Source: JAEUKA01 sp044228505 (GTDB taxonomy: Bacteria > Myxococcota_A > Polyangia > Palsa-1104 > JAEUJZ01). Taken from it: a stretch of DNA of 64,000 nucleotides. The notes beneath the pieces are model-generated. The model saw nothing but the letters and a program-made list of their open reading frames with translations. It was not told where the DNA came from and did no database searches. The stretch lies in assembly GCA_044228505.1 (NCBI GenBank), contig JBGAUT010000026.1, forward strand, positions 14,490 through 78,489, given 5' to 3'. The position numbers and the translations under genes were made by a program. Of the stretch, positions 15,256 to 23,540 are shown piece by piece (within the stretch, counting starts at the first letter, position 1; every line of letters begins with the position of its first letter).

Positions 15256-17034
15256 ATGAAAATCGTCTGCGACAACTGCGCAACCAAGTACCAGATTGCC
15301 GACGAAAAGGTCAGCGGCAAAGCGTTCAAGATTCGCTGCAAGAAGTGCGGCCACGTCATCGTCGTTGGCAAAAACGCTGATGGCACGGCATCCTCACCGG
15401 CGGGCGGAGACGCTCCGGCTGAGGCACCTGCTCCGGCTGAAGCGCCTGCAGCGGGTGATTCGGTTTGGCACCTTGTGATCGATCGCGAACAAGTCGGACC
15501 GATGACCGCCGAAGAAGTTCGCGGCAAGGTCAAGGCTGGCCAAGTCGACAGCGAAACCTACGGCTGGAAGGAGGGCTTCGAGGACTGGCTCAAGCTCTCT
15601 GCGATTGACGACTTCAAGGAGTTATTCGCTGGCAAGCCGAGCGAGCAGGCTACCAAGCGTCTCGACCCAGCCGAACAGCAGCGATCGGCTGCCCAACCTG
15701 CGGCAACGCCTGGTGCGGACTTGATGGCGTCTGGCCAAGCAGCCGGCGATCCCGTCAAGACGGCAGCACCGACGGCGGCCACCCTCTATTCTGAAGGCGG
15801 CAGCGATGCCCGAGCGGCGATTGCGGCAGCACAGGCTCAACGCGAAGCCCAGCAAGCCGCCCAGGCCCAGCAGGCTGCCCACTCACAACAGCAAGCCGAC
15901 CAATATTCGGCCGCGCAGGCCCCGGGTGATGCGGGCGGCGGCATGACAGGTGCCCGAAGTGAAAACTCGGTCCTGTTCTCGCTGAACAACCTATCGGCGC
16001 TGGCCGGCGGCGGTGGCGCGGGTGGTGGCGGCGGTGGGTCGAGTGCCCCTGCCAAACAAGCTGGGTATGCCAGCGGTCAGTCGGAAGCGTCCGGTCTCAT
16101 CGACATCCGGGCCATGGCCGCTCAGCACCTGGGTGGTCCGATGGCGGGAGCAAATGTCAGCCGAGCTCCTGATCTGTTCGGTGGCGGTGATGCCGCGCCG
16201 GTGTTCGCGCCGGTGGCTCCAGCAGTACTTGTTCCCACGGCACAGGCTGAAGGCGTGCCCAAGTGGGTCTGGGCACTGGTTGGTGTTGGCGGCGTCTCGA
16301 TTGTCGGCTTGATCATATTCTTGGTTGTGTTCCTGTCCGGGCCGTCTCCACAGACGGTAGCCACCGGGCCTTCTGCTGGAACGAATGTCGCTGGCCCAGC
16401 CGGAACAACTGCCACGGGTGCCAAGCCGGATCCGGGTGCCACCGTCGGAACGTCTGCTCCGTCAGAGACGAAGCCTGTGGGCACCTCTCCGGGCAAGACG
16501 GAACCTGCGGCCAAAAGCGAACCCGCCGGAAAAGACAGCTCCTCGTCGGGAAGCAAGGGCACTAAGAGCAGCAAGAGCGACAAAGTCTCTGATAAGAGCA
16601 AGACCGCAGCCTCTGCCAAAGAGACGCCCGCCGCGCCAGAAAAGGCTGGACCGGGCAAGGCTCCAGATGAGGCACCACCGCCTCCGAAGAAAGCGGCGGA
16701 AAAGCCCAAAGCGGCCAAGGACGATCTCGACTCGCTGCTTGACACCGCTTCGAGTGGCTCAGGCGGTAAGCCGAAAGCGGCCGAAAAGAAGGATCTGCCC
16801 GAGACGCTCGATCGCAGCGTCATCATGAGCACCCTCAAGGGCGCAAACTTTGCTTCATGCAAAGCTGAAGGTGCTTCGGGCGTCGTGCCGGTGAAGCTAG
16901 TGATTGGCCGCAACGGCAGGGTCTCCGAGGCCTCTGGCCCGAACGACTGCGTCGTCAAGGTCGTCAAGAGCACCAAGTTCCCAGAGTTCAGCGGCGATCC
17001 GATGAGCCTGACCTATCCGGCCCTGATCCGCTAA
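15256..17034 (+). CDS. zinc-ribbon/GYF/TM/TonB-C-like protein with GltJ (AgmX) gliding-motility architecture
   Basis: A 592-residue single-pass membrane protein. Residues 1-38 form an MJ0042-type zinc ribbon with Cys 5, 8, 28 and 31. Residues about 69-124 are a GYF-like domain (WHLVIDREQVGPMTAEEV, then GWKEGFEDWLKL). An Ala/Gln/Gly-rich linker leads to one transmembrane helix at about 334-362. The periplasmic part is Ser/Lys/Pro-rich and ends in a small TonB-C-like domain (about 520-592; VPVKLVIGRNGRVSEA). This order of domains is that of myxococcal GltJ/AgmX, an inner-membrane subunit of the gliding machinery whose cytoplasmic zinc ribbon and GYF domain act in focal-adhesion assembly. Paralogues with the same architecture exist, so a motility role is inferred. 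It has its own promoter candidate and a strong terminator, and no other glt/agl gene is nearby. Confidence 0.82.
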   Translation: MKIVCDNCATKYQIADEKVSGKAFKIRCKKCGHVIVVGKNADGTASSPAGGDAPAEAPAPAEAPAAGDSVWHLVIDREQVGPMTAEEVRGKVKAGQVDSETYGWKEGFEDWLKLSAIDDFKELFAGKPSEQATKRLDPAEQQRSAAQPAATPGADLMASGQAAGDPVKTAAPTAATLYSEGGSDARAAIAAAQAQREAQQAAQAQQAAHSQQQADQYSAAQAPGDAGGGMTGARSENSVLFSLNNLSALAGGGGAGGGGGGSSAPAKQAGYASGQSEASGLIDIRAMAAQHLGGPMAGANVSRAPDLFGGGDAAPVFAPVAPAVLVPTAQAEGVPKWVWALVGVGGVSIVGLIIFLVVFLSGPSPQTVATGPSAGTNVAGPAGTTATGAKPDPGATVGTSAPSETKPVGTSPGKTEPAAKSEPAGKDSSSSGSKGTKSSKSDKVSDKSKTAASAKETPAAPEKAGPGKAPDEAPPPPKKAAEKPKAAKDDLDSLLDTASSGSGGKPKAAEKKDLPETLDRSVIMSTLKGANFASCKAEGASGVVPVKLVIGRNGRVSEASGPNDCVVKVVKSTKFPEFSGDPMSLTYPALIR

Positions 17035-17076
17035 CGCTGCGTCATCTCCCGGCGACTCCGTCGGGAACAGCTCTCG

Positions 17077-17104
17077 AAAACCCAGGCATCGTCCTGGGTT
17101 TTTT
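17077..17104. terminator. strong bidirectional rho-independent terminator
   Basis: A perfect ten-base stem, AAAACCCAGG with CCTGGGTTTT, encloses a six-base loop and is followed by more T residues. It lies 42 bases after the GltJ-like gene and between it and a convergent small gene (end at 17147). Because the stem is flanked by A on one side and T on the other, it can act in both directions. Confidence 0.9.
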
Positions 17105-17146
17105 CGTTTCTAGGCGACTCTCTACATCGAGAGCCCAACGTCACGG

Positions 17147-17308
17147 CTACAGAGAAGACGGCTTATCGGCACGCTTCCACAGCAACGAGCCAAGCAGGCT
17201 CAGGCCCCACCCTGCGATGTAAACGGCACCTCCGAAGGCAGCAATGAGTATGAGGAGGTATCCCCAGCTCGGGCAGCCTTCGATGAGTGTTTCGAGCGTG
17301 ATTCCCAT
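17147..17308 (-). CDS. 53-residue single-span membrane protein
   Basis: A very short gene. The sequence begins MGITLETLIEGCPSWGY, continues as an uninterrupted hydrophobic helix (about residues 15-44) and ends with a positively charged tail containing KRADKP. It would sit in the inner membrane as a single helix. Support for its being real: a good GGAGAA ribosome-binding site six bases before the ATG at 17308, a clean stop at 17147, membrane-helix composition, and the bidirectional terminator placed right after the stop. No family is recognised; its job is unknown. Confidence 0.65.
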   Translation of the reverse strand: MGITLETLIEGCPSWGYLLILIAAFGGAVYIAGWGLSLLGSLLWKRADKPSSL

Positions 17309-17660
17309 GGTGATTCTCCGGCCCAGTCCTCAGTCCGCTTCGTGGTGCAACGTGTGAAGGCCTTGGGCTCAGCAACGCTCGCAAGTTCTGTACCACGACC
17401 AGCCCGCTACGCTCCGTCAGTGATTTCCACGACATCCGCAAGCTGGTCCGCATCAACTAGGTGACGGTGCGCAACAAGCAACGCACTTCCCTATGACCGC
17501 ATGTAGGTCGCTCATTTACCGCGACCAAACGGGTCAGTGCGGGCTGTGCGGGTCACCTGTGCGAACAAATTTTCTCGACGACCAGGCACCCAAGTTGTCG
17601 ATTTTGCTATCGGAGAGTTGACGATGACTGAAACCACGTGCTACTTACTGCCCGCTTCTC
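17309..17660. other. intergenic region upstream of tRNA-Lys
   Basis: About 350 bp between the small membrane-protein gene and the tRNA. It must hold the promoters for both, but I cannot fix their hexamers. A small hairpin (GGTCGC at 17506-17511 with GCGACC at 17521-17526, nine-base loop) is visible; it has no T-run. The longer open frame on the minus strand here is out of frame with the small gene and rich in Arg, Pro and His, so I read it as a shadow. Confidence 0.5.
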
Positions 17661-17733
17661 GGGCTTGTAGCTCAACCGGTAGAGCAGCGGCCTTTTAAGC
17701 CGTTGGTCGTGGGTTCGAGTCCCACCGAGCCCA
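17661..17733 (+). tRNA. tRNA-Lys (UUU)
   Basis: A 73-base cloverleaf. The acceptor stem GGGCTTG pairs with CGAGCCC (one G-U), the D arm is GCTC/GAGC, the anticodon stem GCGGC/GCCGT closes the loop CTTTTAA with anticodon TTT, and the T arm GTGGG/CCCAC encloses TTCGAGT. The discriminator base is A. The CCA end is not encoded (the sequence continues CCG), so it must be added after processing. Confidence 0.96.
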
Positions 17734-17758
17734 CCGAGAGTAAAATCCGGCAAAGTCA

Positions 17759-18109
17759 TCACTGGCCTTGCGGGAATTCAGGCGGGAGGTTGCGCGGTCG
17801 TTCTGGCCGTGTAGCCCCCGGCTGAGTGATGTGCCCTTGGGCTATCAGCAGCAGCACGATTCCGGCTGCACAGCACAACACAGCCCACACCAGCCCAAGC
17901 AGGTGTTTGTAAAGCGGTCGCTCGCGCAGACGCAGCACCAGCAGTCCCGCGCCCATCACCAGGAGCGCCACGCCGTTGACAATCAGGAACCAGCGCGGCA
18001 TGCGGCCACAATCCACGGATGGTTGATCTTGTCGAGCGAATGCCCGAATGAGTGCATAAGCTAACAATAGTCGCGCCACCGTTAGGCTGGCAATCTCTGT
18101 CGAGATCAT
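17759..18109 (-). CDS. small three-helix membrane protein of unknown function
   Basis: A 116-residue protein with three hydrophobic segments: LTVARLLLAYALIRAF, WFLIVNGVALLVMGAGLLVL and LLGLVWAVLCCAAGIVLLLI, ending in a Pro/Arg-rich tail. The open frame extends upstream to 18271 into the dnaG start, but a start at ATG 18109 keeps the first helix and avoids the overlap; a start at ATG 18001 (MPRWF) would leave only two helices. Neither start has a strong ribosome-binding site, so the N-terminus is uncertain. It is divergent from dnaG. No family is recognised. Confidence 0.6.
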   Translation of the reverse strand: MISTEIASLTVARLLLAYALIRAFARQDQPSVDCGRMPRWFLIVNGVALLVMGAGLLVLRLRERPLYKHLLGLVWAVLCCAAGIVLLLIAQGHITQPGATRPERPRNLPPEFPQGQ

Positions 18110-18196
18110 TGACGGGGTAAGCGAAAACCAACATAATTCCGGCGGCTTGGCGGCAGCCTTTCCGACGAGCCGCGTTCCCCTCGGATACACACTAGC

Positions 18197-20272
18197 TTGG
18201 GCCTGATTCCTCACAGCAAGGTCGCTGAAATTCGCGACCGTACGGATATTGTTGCCGTCATTGGCGAACACGTTCAGCTACGCCGTGCGGGAGTGAACTA
18301 CCTCGGCCTGTGCCCGTTCCACCAAGAGAAGTCCCCGAGCTTCAACGTCAGCGCGACCAAGCAATTTTTCTACTGCTTCGGTTGCCAGAAGTCGGGCGAC
18401 GTCATCCGCTTCTTGATGGAACGAGAGGGCCGTGCCTTTTCCGAAGTTGTGCGGGATCTCGCGACTCGAGCCGGTATTGATATTCCCGAGGACGAAGAGG
18501 AATCGAGACCTGAACGAAAAGCGCTGCGGCTCCAGCAGGAAAGTGAGCGGCTGCGACTGCTGAAGCTCAACGCCTTGGCAGCACGCTATTACCAGGCCCA
18601 GCTTGCGGCGAGCGAGCGAGCGCTGCGCTATGTCGCGAGTAGAGGCATCTCAGACGATATCCGCACGAGCTTCCGACTCGGTTATGCACCAGATAGCTGG
18701 GATGGTCTTTTGCAAGTGCTCCGGCAGAGAGGCGTGCCTCACGAACTGGCGGAGCTGGGCGGTTTGCTGATTCGGCGCGAAGGCACGGCTACGCTTCCTA
18801 AAGGATCTCCTCCGACGACCCAGACCCACTACGATCGCTTTCGCGACCGTCTGCTGTGCCCGCTGCTGCTTCCGAGTGCTGGCAAGCAGAGTGAGTGCGA
18901 TGTGATCGCGTTTAGTGGGCGAGTTTTACCAACGGAGACTCCCCGCCCGAACGAGGGTGCCAAGTACATCAACTCGCCGGAGACGCCACTGTATCGCAAA
19001 GGTCAAAACCTATACGGCCTTCACGTGGGCCGCGATGCGATTCGCCAGCGACGACAGGTGATCTTAGTCGAAGGAAACTTCGATGTGTTGTCACTGCACC
19101 AGCACGGTTTTGCCAACACGTTGGCACCGATGGGCACCGCACTGACCGAGACGCAGGTTCGGCTGCTGGCTCGGCTGCTCGGAGAAGATGGTCATGTTGT
19201 ACTCATGCTCGATGGCGATCGAGCAGGTCGAGCGGCGACGCTGAAAGACATCTCTTTGCTGATGCTGACGGCGACACAGGTTGCGGACGTGGCGGCCCTG
19301 TCGCAGCGAGACATTGACGTGCGGGTGGCGCGGCTCCCCGATGGTGAGGATCCGGACACACTCGCGAATCGTGATGTGGCAGCACTCGAGCGCTGTGTGG
19401 CCAAGGCGCAGCCAGCCATCGATTATGTCATTGATGAAGTACTGACGACCTCCGAGCCGGACAGTCTATCAGGCCGTGCCAAGGTCATTGCTCGTATCTC
19501 GCCGCTTCTGGCGTCTCTTCGGAACGAGACACTCCGTGAGCTGTACGTCGGTAAGTTGGCCTCGGCGTTGGCCGTCGAACCGAAGATTCTGTGGCGGCAA
19601 ATTGAACAAGCACCAGCCACCGCCGCAACAAACCTTTCTCCGGAACGGGTCGATTCCGGGCCGCTGCGTCGTGGCGAAGGTCCTGCGTCGGTGGCAACGG
19701 CTCATCGAGGCAGCCCCTCGGCGGTTCCTGCACGCCAAACGCCAGTTCGCCCAGAACGGCCTGGGAGCCCGACTACAACCACGATGCTCGACGCGGGCCT
19801 GCGCAATCTGCTCGGATTACTCGCAGATCATACCGAACTTTGGGACAAGCTCAGCGACGATACGCTGGCTGCTATTAGCAATCCGGCATTGGCCGAGCTT
19901 TTGCGGGAGGCGAGAGACCTGTGCCATAGTGGCGAGATTGTTTCCGTCGAAACCTTCGTCAATATGTGCCCCATCGAACTACGCGCTCCCGTCGCTGCGG
20001 CGATGCTTACGGGCCGTTTTGCAGCAGCCGAACATCCTCGCGAGCTGCTCGCCCAGATGTCCGCCTCGCTTCGAGCCCAAGCGATCGTCCGCGAGCTCAA
20101 TGATCTACAGCGCGCCCTCCAGCGTATCAGCCGGACCGGTGAGCAAGAAAACAGACTTCCACTTCTTTCGCGCATACAAGATCTCAACAAGTTGCGCGCT
20201 TCCCTCTTACAAAATAGCCACCCCGGTTCACCGGCAGTGGCTGGCACCGCCGAAGGAGATACCCCGCGATGA
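18197..20272 (+). CDS. dnaG: DNA primase DnaG
   Basis: A 691-residue primase. The N-terminal CHC2 zinc ribbon has Cys 39, His 42, Cys 60 and Cys 63 (CPFHQEKSPSF, then FFYCFGC). The catalytic core follows, with TOPRIM motifs VEGNFDVL at about 290 and MLDGDRAGRAA at about 335. The C-terminal third is less conserved and should contain the DnaB-helicase-binding domain. It makes RNA primers at the replication fork. The start is a TTG at 18197, chosen because the family-typical beginning (GLIPHSKVAEI) follows at once. Its stop overlaps the start of rpoD by four bases (ATGA), so the two are translationally coupled, as in the classic macromolecular-synthesis operon, here without rpsU directly upstream. 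Confidence 0.97.
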   Translation: MGLIPHSKVAEIRDRTDIVAVIGEHVQLRRAGVNYLGLCPFHQEKSPSFNVSATKQFFYCFGCQKSGDVIRFLMEREGRAFSEVVRDLATRAGIDIPEDEEESRPERKALRLQQESERLRLLKLNALAARYYQAQLAASERALRYVASRGISDDIRTSFRLGYAPDSWDGLLQVLRQRGVPHELAELGGLLIRREGTATLPKGSPPTTQTHYDRFRDRLLCPLLLPSAGKQSECDVIAFSGRVLPTETPRPNEGAKYINSPETPLYRKGQNLYGLHVGRDAIRQRRQVILVEGNFDVLSLHQHGFANTLAPMGTALTETQVRLLARLLGEDGHVVLMLDGDRAGRAATLKDISLLMLTATQVADVAALSQRDIDVRVARLPDGEDPDTLANRDVAALERCVAKAQPAIDYVIDEVLTTSEPDSLSGRAKVIARISPLLASLRNETLRELYVGKLASALAVEPKILWRQIEQAPATAATNLSPERVDSGPLRRGEGPASVATAHRGSPSAVPARQTPVRPERPGSPTTTTMLDAGLRNLLGLLADHTELWDKLSDDTLAAISNPALAELLREARDLCHSGEIVSVETFVNMCPIELRAPVAAAMLTGRFAAAEHPRELLAQMSASLRAQAIVRELNDLQRALQRISRTGEQENRLPLLSRIQDLNKLRASLLQNSHPGSPAVAGTAEGDTPR

Positions 20273-22125
20273 ATCGTGACAACGCCGAGCGCCGCAAGCA
20301 GCAGCTCATTACGATGGGCAAGGCCAAGGGGTACTTGACCTATGAAGAAGTGAACGATCACATGCCCGACGATGTGGTGTCATCGGACCAGATTGACGAC
20401 TGGCTGTCGTCGCTAGGTGATGAAGGCATCGAGGTCGTCGACTCTGCGGCCAGCGTCAAAGTCCGCTCGAACACCGCGCCGAAAGTTCCGGAGCTCATCG
20501 AAGACGATGAGAAGAAGGAAGAGGAAGAGGAAGAGGAGTTCGACGGCGGTTATAGCAAGACCAATGACCCGGTACGCATGTACCTGCGCAAGATGGGCTC
20601 GGTATCGCTGCTCACCCGCGAGGGTGAAGTCGAGATTGCCAAGCGCATCGAAGAAGGCGAGCGACGCGTTCTCCAAGTCGTCCTCAACTCCTCGATTGCC
20701 GTCGAAGAGATCTTGGACCTCGGTGAGCGGCTCAAGAAACAGAAGATCCGGGTCAAAGATGTCGTTCGCGATCTCGACGAAGAAGACGCAGATTTCGACG
20801 AGGAATGGCACACCGAACGAGTCATCAAGATCATCGACAAGGTGCGTCGGCTCCAACGCGAAAACGAAAAAATCGTCGAAGAGCTAGATACGCCGTCAAG
20901 CCCAGTAACGGCAGCTTCCGCGACACCAGCACCAGTGCCGGCCCCTGCCCCGGCCCCAACATCTGCGCCCGCACCGAGCAAAGCCGCCGAGGCCAAGCGC
21001 AAGAAGCTCCGCGACAAGATTGAGTCGAACAAGCAGGAAATGTTCGAGCTTCTCTCGGAGCTGCGCATCAATAAGAAGGTCATCGAGCGGATTGTCCAGA
21101 AGCTCAAGAGCCTGGTTATGCGCATCGAAAAGGGCGAGGCCGAGCTAGAAGAGTTCGAGCGTCGCGTCGGGATGCCGCAGAAAGAGCTCGCCAAAACGCT
21201 CAAGGAGATGAAGCTGAACGCCACCAAGGCGAAGGCCATCACCAAGAAGCTCGGTGTCACGGCGGAGGAACTCGAGAGTGCTGCGCTCGGCATGGCCGAG
21301 GCCAAAAAGCGAATCAAAAAGATCGAGGAAGAGGCCAAGCTTTCCGTCGACGATCTTCGCGCCACCTACAAAGAGATCCACGAAGGCGAGCGTATGGCCG
21401 AAAAGGCCAAAGCTGAGCTCGTCGAGGCGAACCTCCGGCTGGTGGTCAGCATCGCCAAGAAGTACACCAACCGTGGTCTGCAGTTTCTCGACCTGATTCA
21501 GGAAGGCAACATCGGCCTGATGAAGGCGGTCGACAAGTTCGAGTACAAGCGCGGCTATAAGTTCTCGACGTACGCGACGTGGTGGATTCGTCAGGCGATT
21601 ACCCGTGCGATTGCCGATCAGGCGCGCACGATCCGCATCCCGGTCCACATGATCGAGACGATCAACAAGCTCATTCGCACGAGTCGCTACTTGGTGCAGG
21701 AGCTGGGGCGCGAACCTACGCCCGAAGAGATCGCCGAGAAGATGGAGCTACCGCTCGACAAGGTGCGCAAGGTCCTCAAGATCGCCAAAGAGCCGATCTC
21801 GCTCGAGACGCCGATTGGTGAGGAAGAAGACAGCCACCTTGGAGACTTCATCGAGGACAAGGGCGTGATTTCACCGTCAGACGCCGTGATCTCGATGAAC
21901 CTCGCCGAGCAGACCCGTAAGGTGCTGGCGACGCTTACCCCGCGTGAGGAGAAAGTGCTGCGGATGCGCTTTGGCATCGGTGAGCGCTCGGATCACACGC
22001 TCGAGGAGGTCGGTCAGGACTTCGAAGTCACCCGTGAGCGCATCCGGCAGATCGAAGCCAAAGCGCTGCGTAAGCTCCGTCATCCGAGCCGCAGCAAGCG
22101 CCTCAAGAGCTTCGTCGAAAACTAG
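20269..22125 (+). CDS. rpoD: RNA polymerase primary sigma factor RpoD (sigma-70)
   Basis: A 618-residue primary sigma factor. Residues 1-60 are region 1.1 (GYLTYEEVNDHMPDD). An acidic stretch leads to region 1.2 (NDPVRMYLRKMG). Region 2 contains EANLRLVVSIAKKYTNRG and the -10-binding segment FSTYATWWIRQAITRAI. Region 3 follows, and region 4.2 is the helix-turn-helix VTRERIRQIEAKALRKLR. Between regions 1.2 and 2 there is a large non-conserved insert with a Pro/Ala stretch (about residues 215-245) and charged helices, as in other proteobacterial RpoD proteins but with an unusual PAPA run. It directs housekeeping transcription. It is coupled to dnaG by a four-base overlap and converges with the DUF92 gene one base after its stop. 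Confidence 0.98.
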   Translation: MNRDNAERRKQQLITMGKAKGYLTYEEVNDHMPDDVVSSDQIDDWLSSLGDEGIEVVDSAASVKVRSNTAPKVPELIEDDEKKEEEEEEEFDGGYSKTNDPVRMYLRKMGSVSLLTREGEVEIAKRIEEGERRVLQVVLNSSIAVEEILDLGERLKKQKIRVKDVVRDLDEEDADFDEEWHTERVIKIIDKVRRLQRENEKIVEELDTPSSPVTAASATPAPVPAPAPAPTSAPAPSKAAEAKRKKLRDKIESNKQEMFELLSELRINKKVIERIVQKLKSLVMRIEKGEAELEEFERRVGMPQKELAKTLKEMKLNATKAKAITKKLGVTAEELESAALGMAEAKKRIKKIEEEAKLSVDDLRATYKEIHEGERMAEKAKAELVEANLRLVVSIAKKYTNRGLQFLDLIQEGNIGLMKAVDKFEYKRGYKFSTYATWWIRQAITRAIADQARTIRIPVHMIETINKLIRTSRYLVQELGREPTPEEIAEKMELPLDKVRKVLKIAKEPISLETPIGEEEDSHLGDFIEDKGVISPSDAVISMNLAEQTRKVLATLTPREEKVLRMRFGIGERSDHTLEEVGQDFEVTRERIRQIEAKALRKLRHPSRSKRLKSFVEN

Positions 22126-22126
22126 G

Positions 22127-22924
22127 CTACCGCCCCACCAGCAAATACCAGGCGACGGTCGCGGCAGTTCCGCCGATGGTCGTCGCCAGAGCATTTACGG
22201 TATCGTTGTCGATCCCCGCAATTCCCTCGGTCACCAGCGTCGCACCGCCGCAGATGTGACGCGACTGCTCGGTCGCCTCGCCGCACTTTACGCACTGCCG
22301 CTTCTCTTGCAGCGTCGCGCCGAATACAGAGTCCATCCAGCCGCCAAAAATTCCGCCGAGCGTCACCAGGACCGTGCGCAGTAGCGAGCCCTTCCCCGGT
22401 TCCAGCCACGTCAGCAGCGCAATAAACAGCGCGCCCGCCACCATCCCCAGCGTTCCCGTCAGTGAGATCGCGCCCGAGGTGCCCGCCGGAACCTCTTCCA
22501 AGGTCAAAATATGTCGCGGCGGCGTCTTCGACAGAAGGCCAATCTCCGTCGCCCAGGTATCGGCATTGGCCGCAGCCAGACTGGCCAATCCCCCGACGAG
22601 ATACATCGTCTTACCGGTCAGCGCGTACAGCACGCAAAATACCGCCGCCGGGCCACCGTTCGACAGCACTTGCAGTCCATCGCGGCAGTCACCCTTTTCG
22701 ATCACCGACTCACTCGCCTCGGCCTTTTCACCTCGTCGAAGCTTGCCGAGCGCAGTGCTGCTTAGGAAAAACGCAATCAAAGCCAGCCCGGCAATGCCGT
22801 CGCCGAGCCCAAAGACCAGCGTTCCCACCACCACCGCCCACAACGCCCCCGTCTGAGTCAGCGACCCACGGCGATGCGCCCCGTATGCAATGTAGAGCGA
22901 GATCAAGAAGCCGATAAGCACCAT
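22127..22924 (-). CDS. DUF92 (TMEM19/VTE6-like) integral membrane protein
   Basis: A 265-residue polytopic protein. Recognisable DUF92 segments are RRGSLTQTGALWAVVVGT, RDGLQVLSNGGPAAVFCVLY, NADTWATEIGLLS and TSGAISLTGTLG, followed by EGIAGIDNDTVNALAT near the C-terminus. Relatives in plants act as phytyl-phosphate kinases in vitamin E synthesis and use nucleotide triphosphates; bacterial members are mostly uncharacterised. A Cys pair (CVKCGE, about residue 215) lies in a loop. A kinase acting on a polyprenyl phosphate is plausible but unproven. A GGGGGCG stretch precedes the ATG at 22924. It is convergent with rpoD. Confidence 0.85.
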   Translation of the reverse strand: MVLIGFLISLYIAYGAHRRGSLTQTGALWAVVVGTLVFGLGDGIAGLALIAFFLSSTALGKLRRGEKAEASESVIEKGDCRDGLQVLSNGGPAAVFCVLYALTGKTMYLVGGLASLAAANADTWATEIGLLSKTPPRHILTLEEVPAGTSGAISLTGTLGMVAGALFIALLTWLEPGKGSLLRTVLVTLGGIFGGWMDSVFGATLQEKRQCVKCGEATEQSRHICGGATLVTEGIAGIDNDTVNALATTIGGTAATVAWYLLVGR

Positions 22925-23061
22925 GCGCCCCCATTATCACACCGACAATCGCTCCCGCCGATCGCATTTTCGGCGCATACCGAGCGGCTTGCTCCCTGGC
23001 CGCAAAACTGGGTAGAACCAGAACCGCTGCGGTGTTCCCCCTCACGGAGAGAGCCTATCCC

Positions 23062-23526
23062 ATGAGCGACCGATTCGAGTTTAGCGCGACCATCGAGAAT
23101 GCTGGTGGTGGTGGTGCCTTTGTGCGAATTCCATTTGATGTGGAACAAGCCTTTGGCAAAAAACGAGTCAAAATCAAGGCATATATCGGCACAGAGGAAT
23201 ATCGAGGAACGCTAGTACGAATGGGCGAGCCTTGTCACATCCTGCTCATCTTAAAGTCCATTCGCGAAAAACTAGGCAAAGAGTTCGGTGAACAAATCGC
23301 GATCTCACTGGAGGAAGACAGCGAACCGCGAGAGGTAATCGTGCCGACGGACCTACGTGAGGCACTGGCAGCCGCAGGCCCCGCCCAGCAACTCTTCGAC
23401 AAGCTCTCTTATACACATAAGAAAGAGTATGTCGTTTGGATCAATGAAGCGAAGCGGGCCGAGACTCGAACTGCACGGATTCAGAAAGCCGTCGCACTGT
23501 TAAACGAAGGCAAGCGCAGTCGCTAA
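23062..23526 (+). CDS. DUF1905 + YdeI/OmpD-associated (OmdA) protein
   Basis: A 154-residue soluble protein with two parts. The N-terminal DUF1905 barrel (about residues 1-85) carries RFEFSATIENAGGGGAFVRIP and GTEEYRGTLVRMG. The C-terminal OmdA/YdeI helical region (about 100-150) carries FDKLSYTHKKEYVVWINEAK and RIQKAVALLNEGKR. YdeI relatives have been linked to resistance to certain cationic peptides, but the biochemical role is not settled. The ATG at 23062 has GGAGAGAG upstream; the reading frame runs a little further 5' but without signal. It stands between the divergent DUF92 gene and a convergent lipoprotein. Confidence 0.88.
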   Translation: MSDRFEFSATIENAGGGGAFVRIPFDVEQAFGKKRVKIKAYIGTEEYRGTLVRMGEPCHILLILKSIREKLGKEFGEQIAISLEEDSEPREVIVPTDLREALAAAGPAQQLFDKLSYTHKKEYVVWINEAKRAETRTARIQKAVALLNEGKRSR

Positions 23527-23540
23527 TCTCAATTCCTGCA

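Noticed and set aside
17628..17633. TTGACG as a -35 for the tRNA-Lys promoter
   Set aside because: No -10-like hexamer occurs at 15-19 bases before the mature 5' end, so the promoter cannot be fixed.
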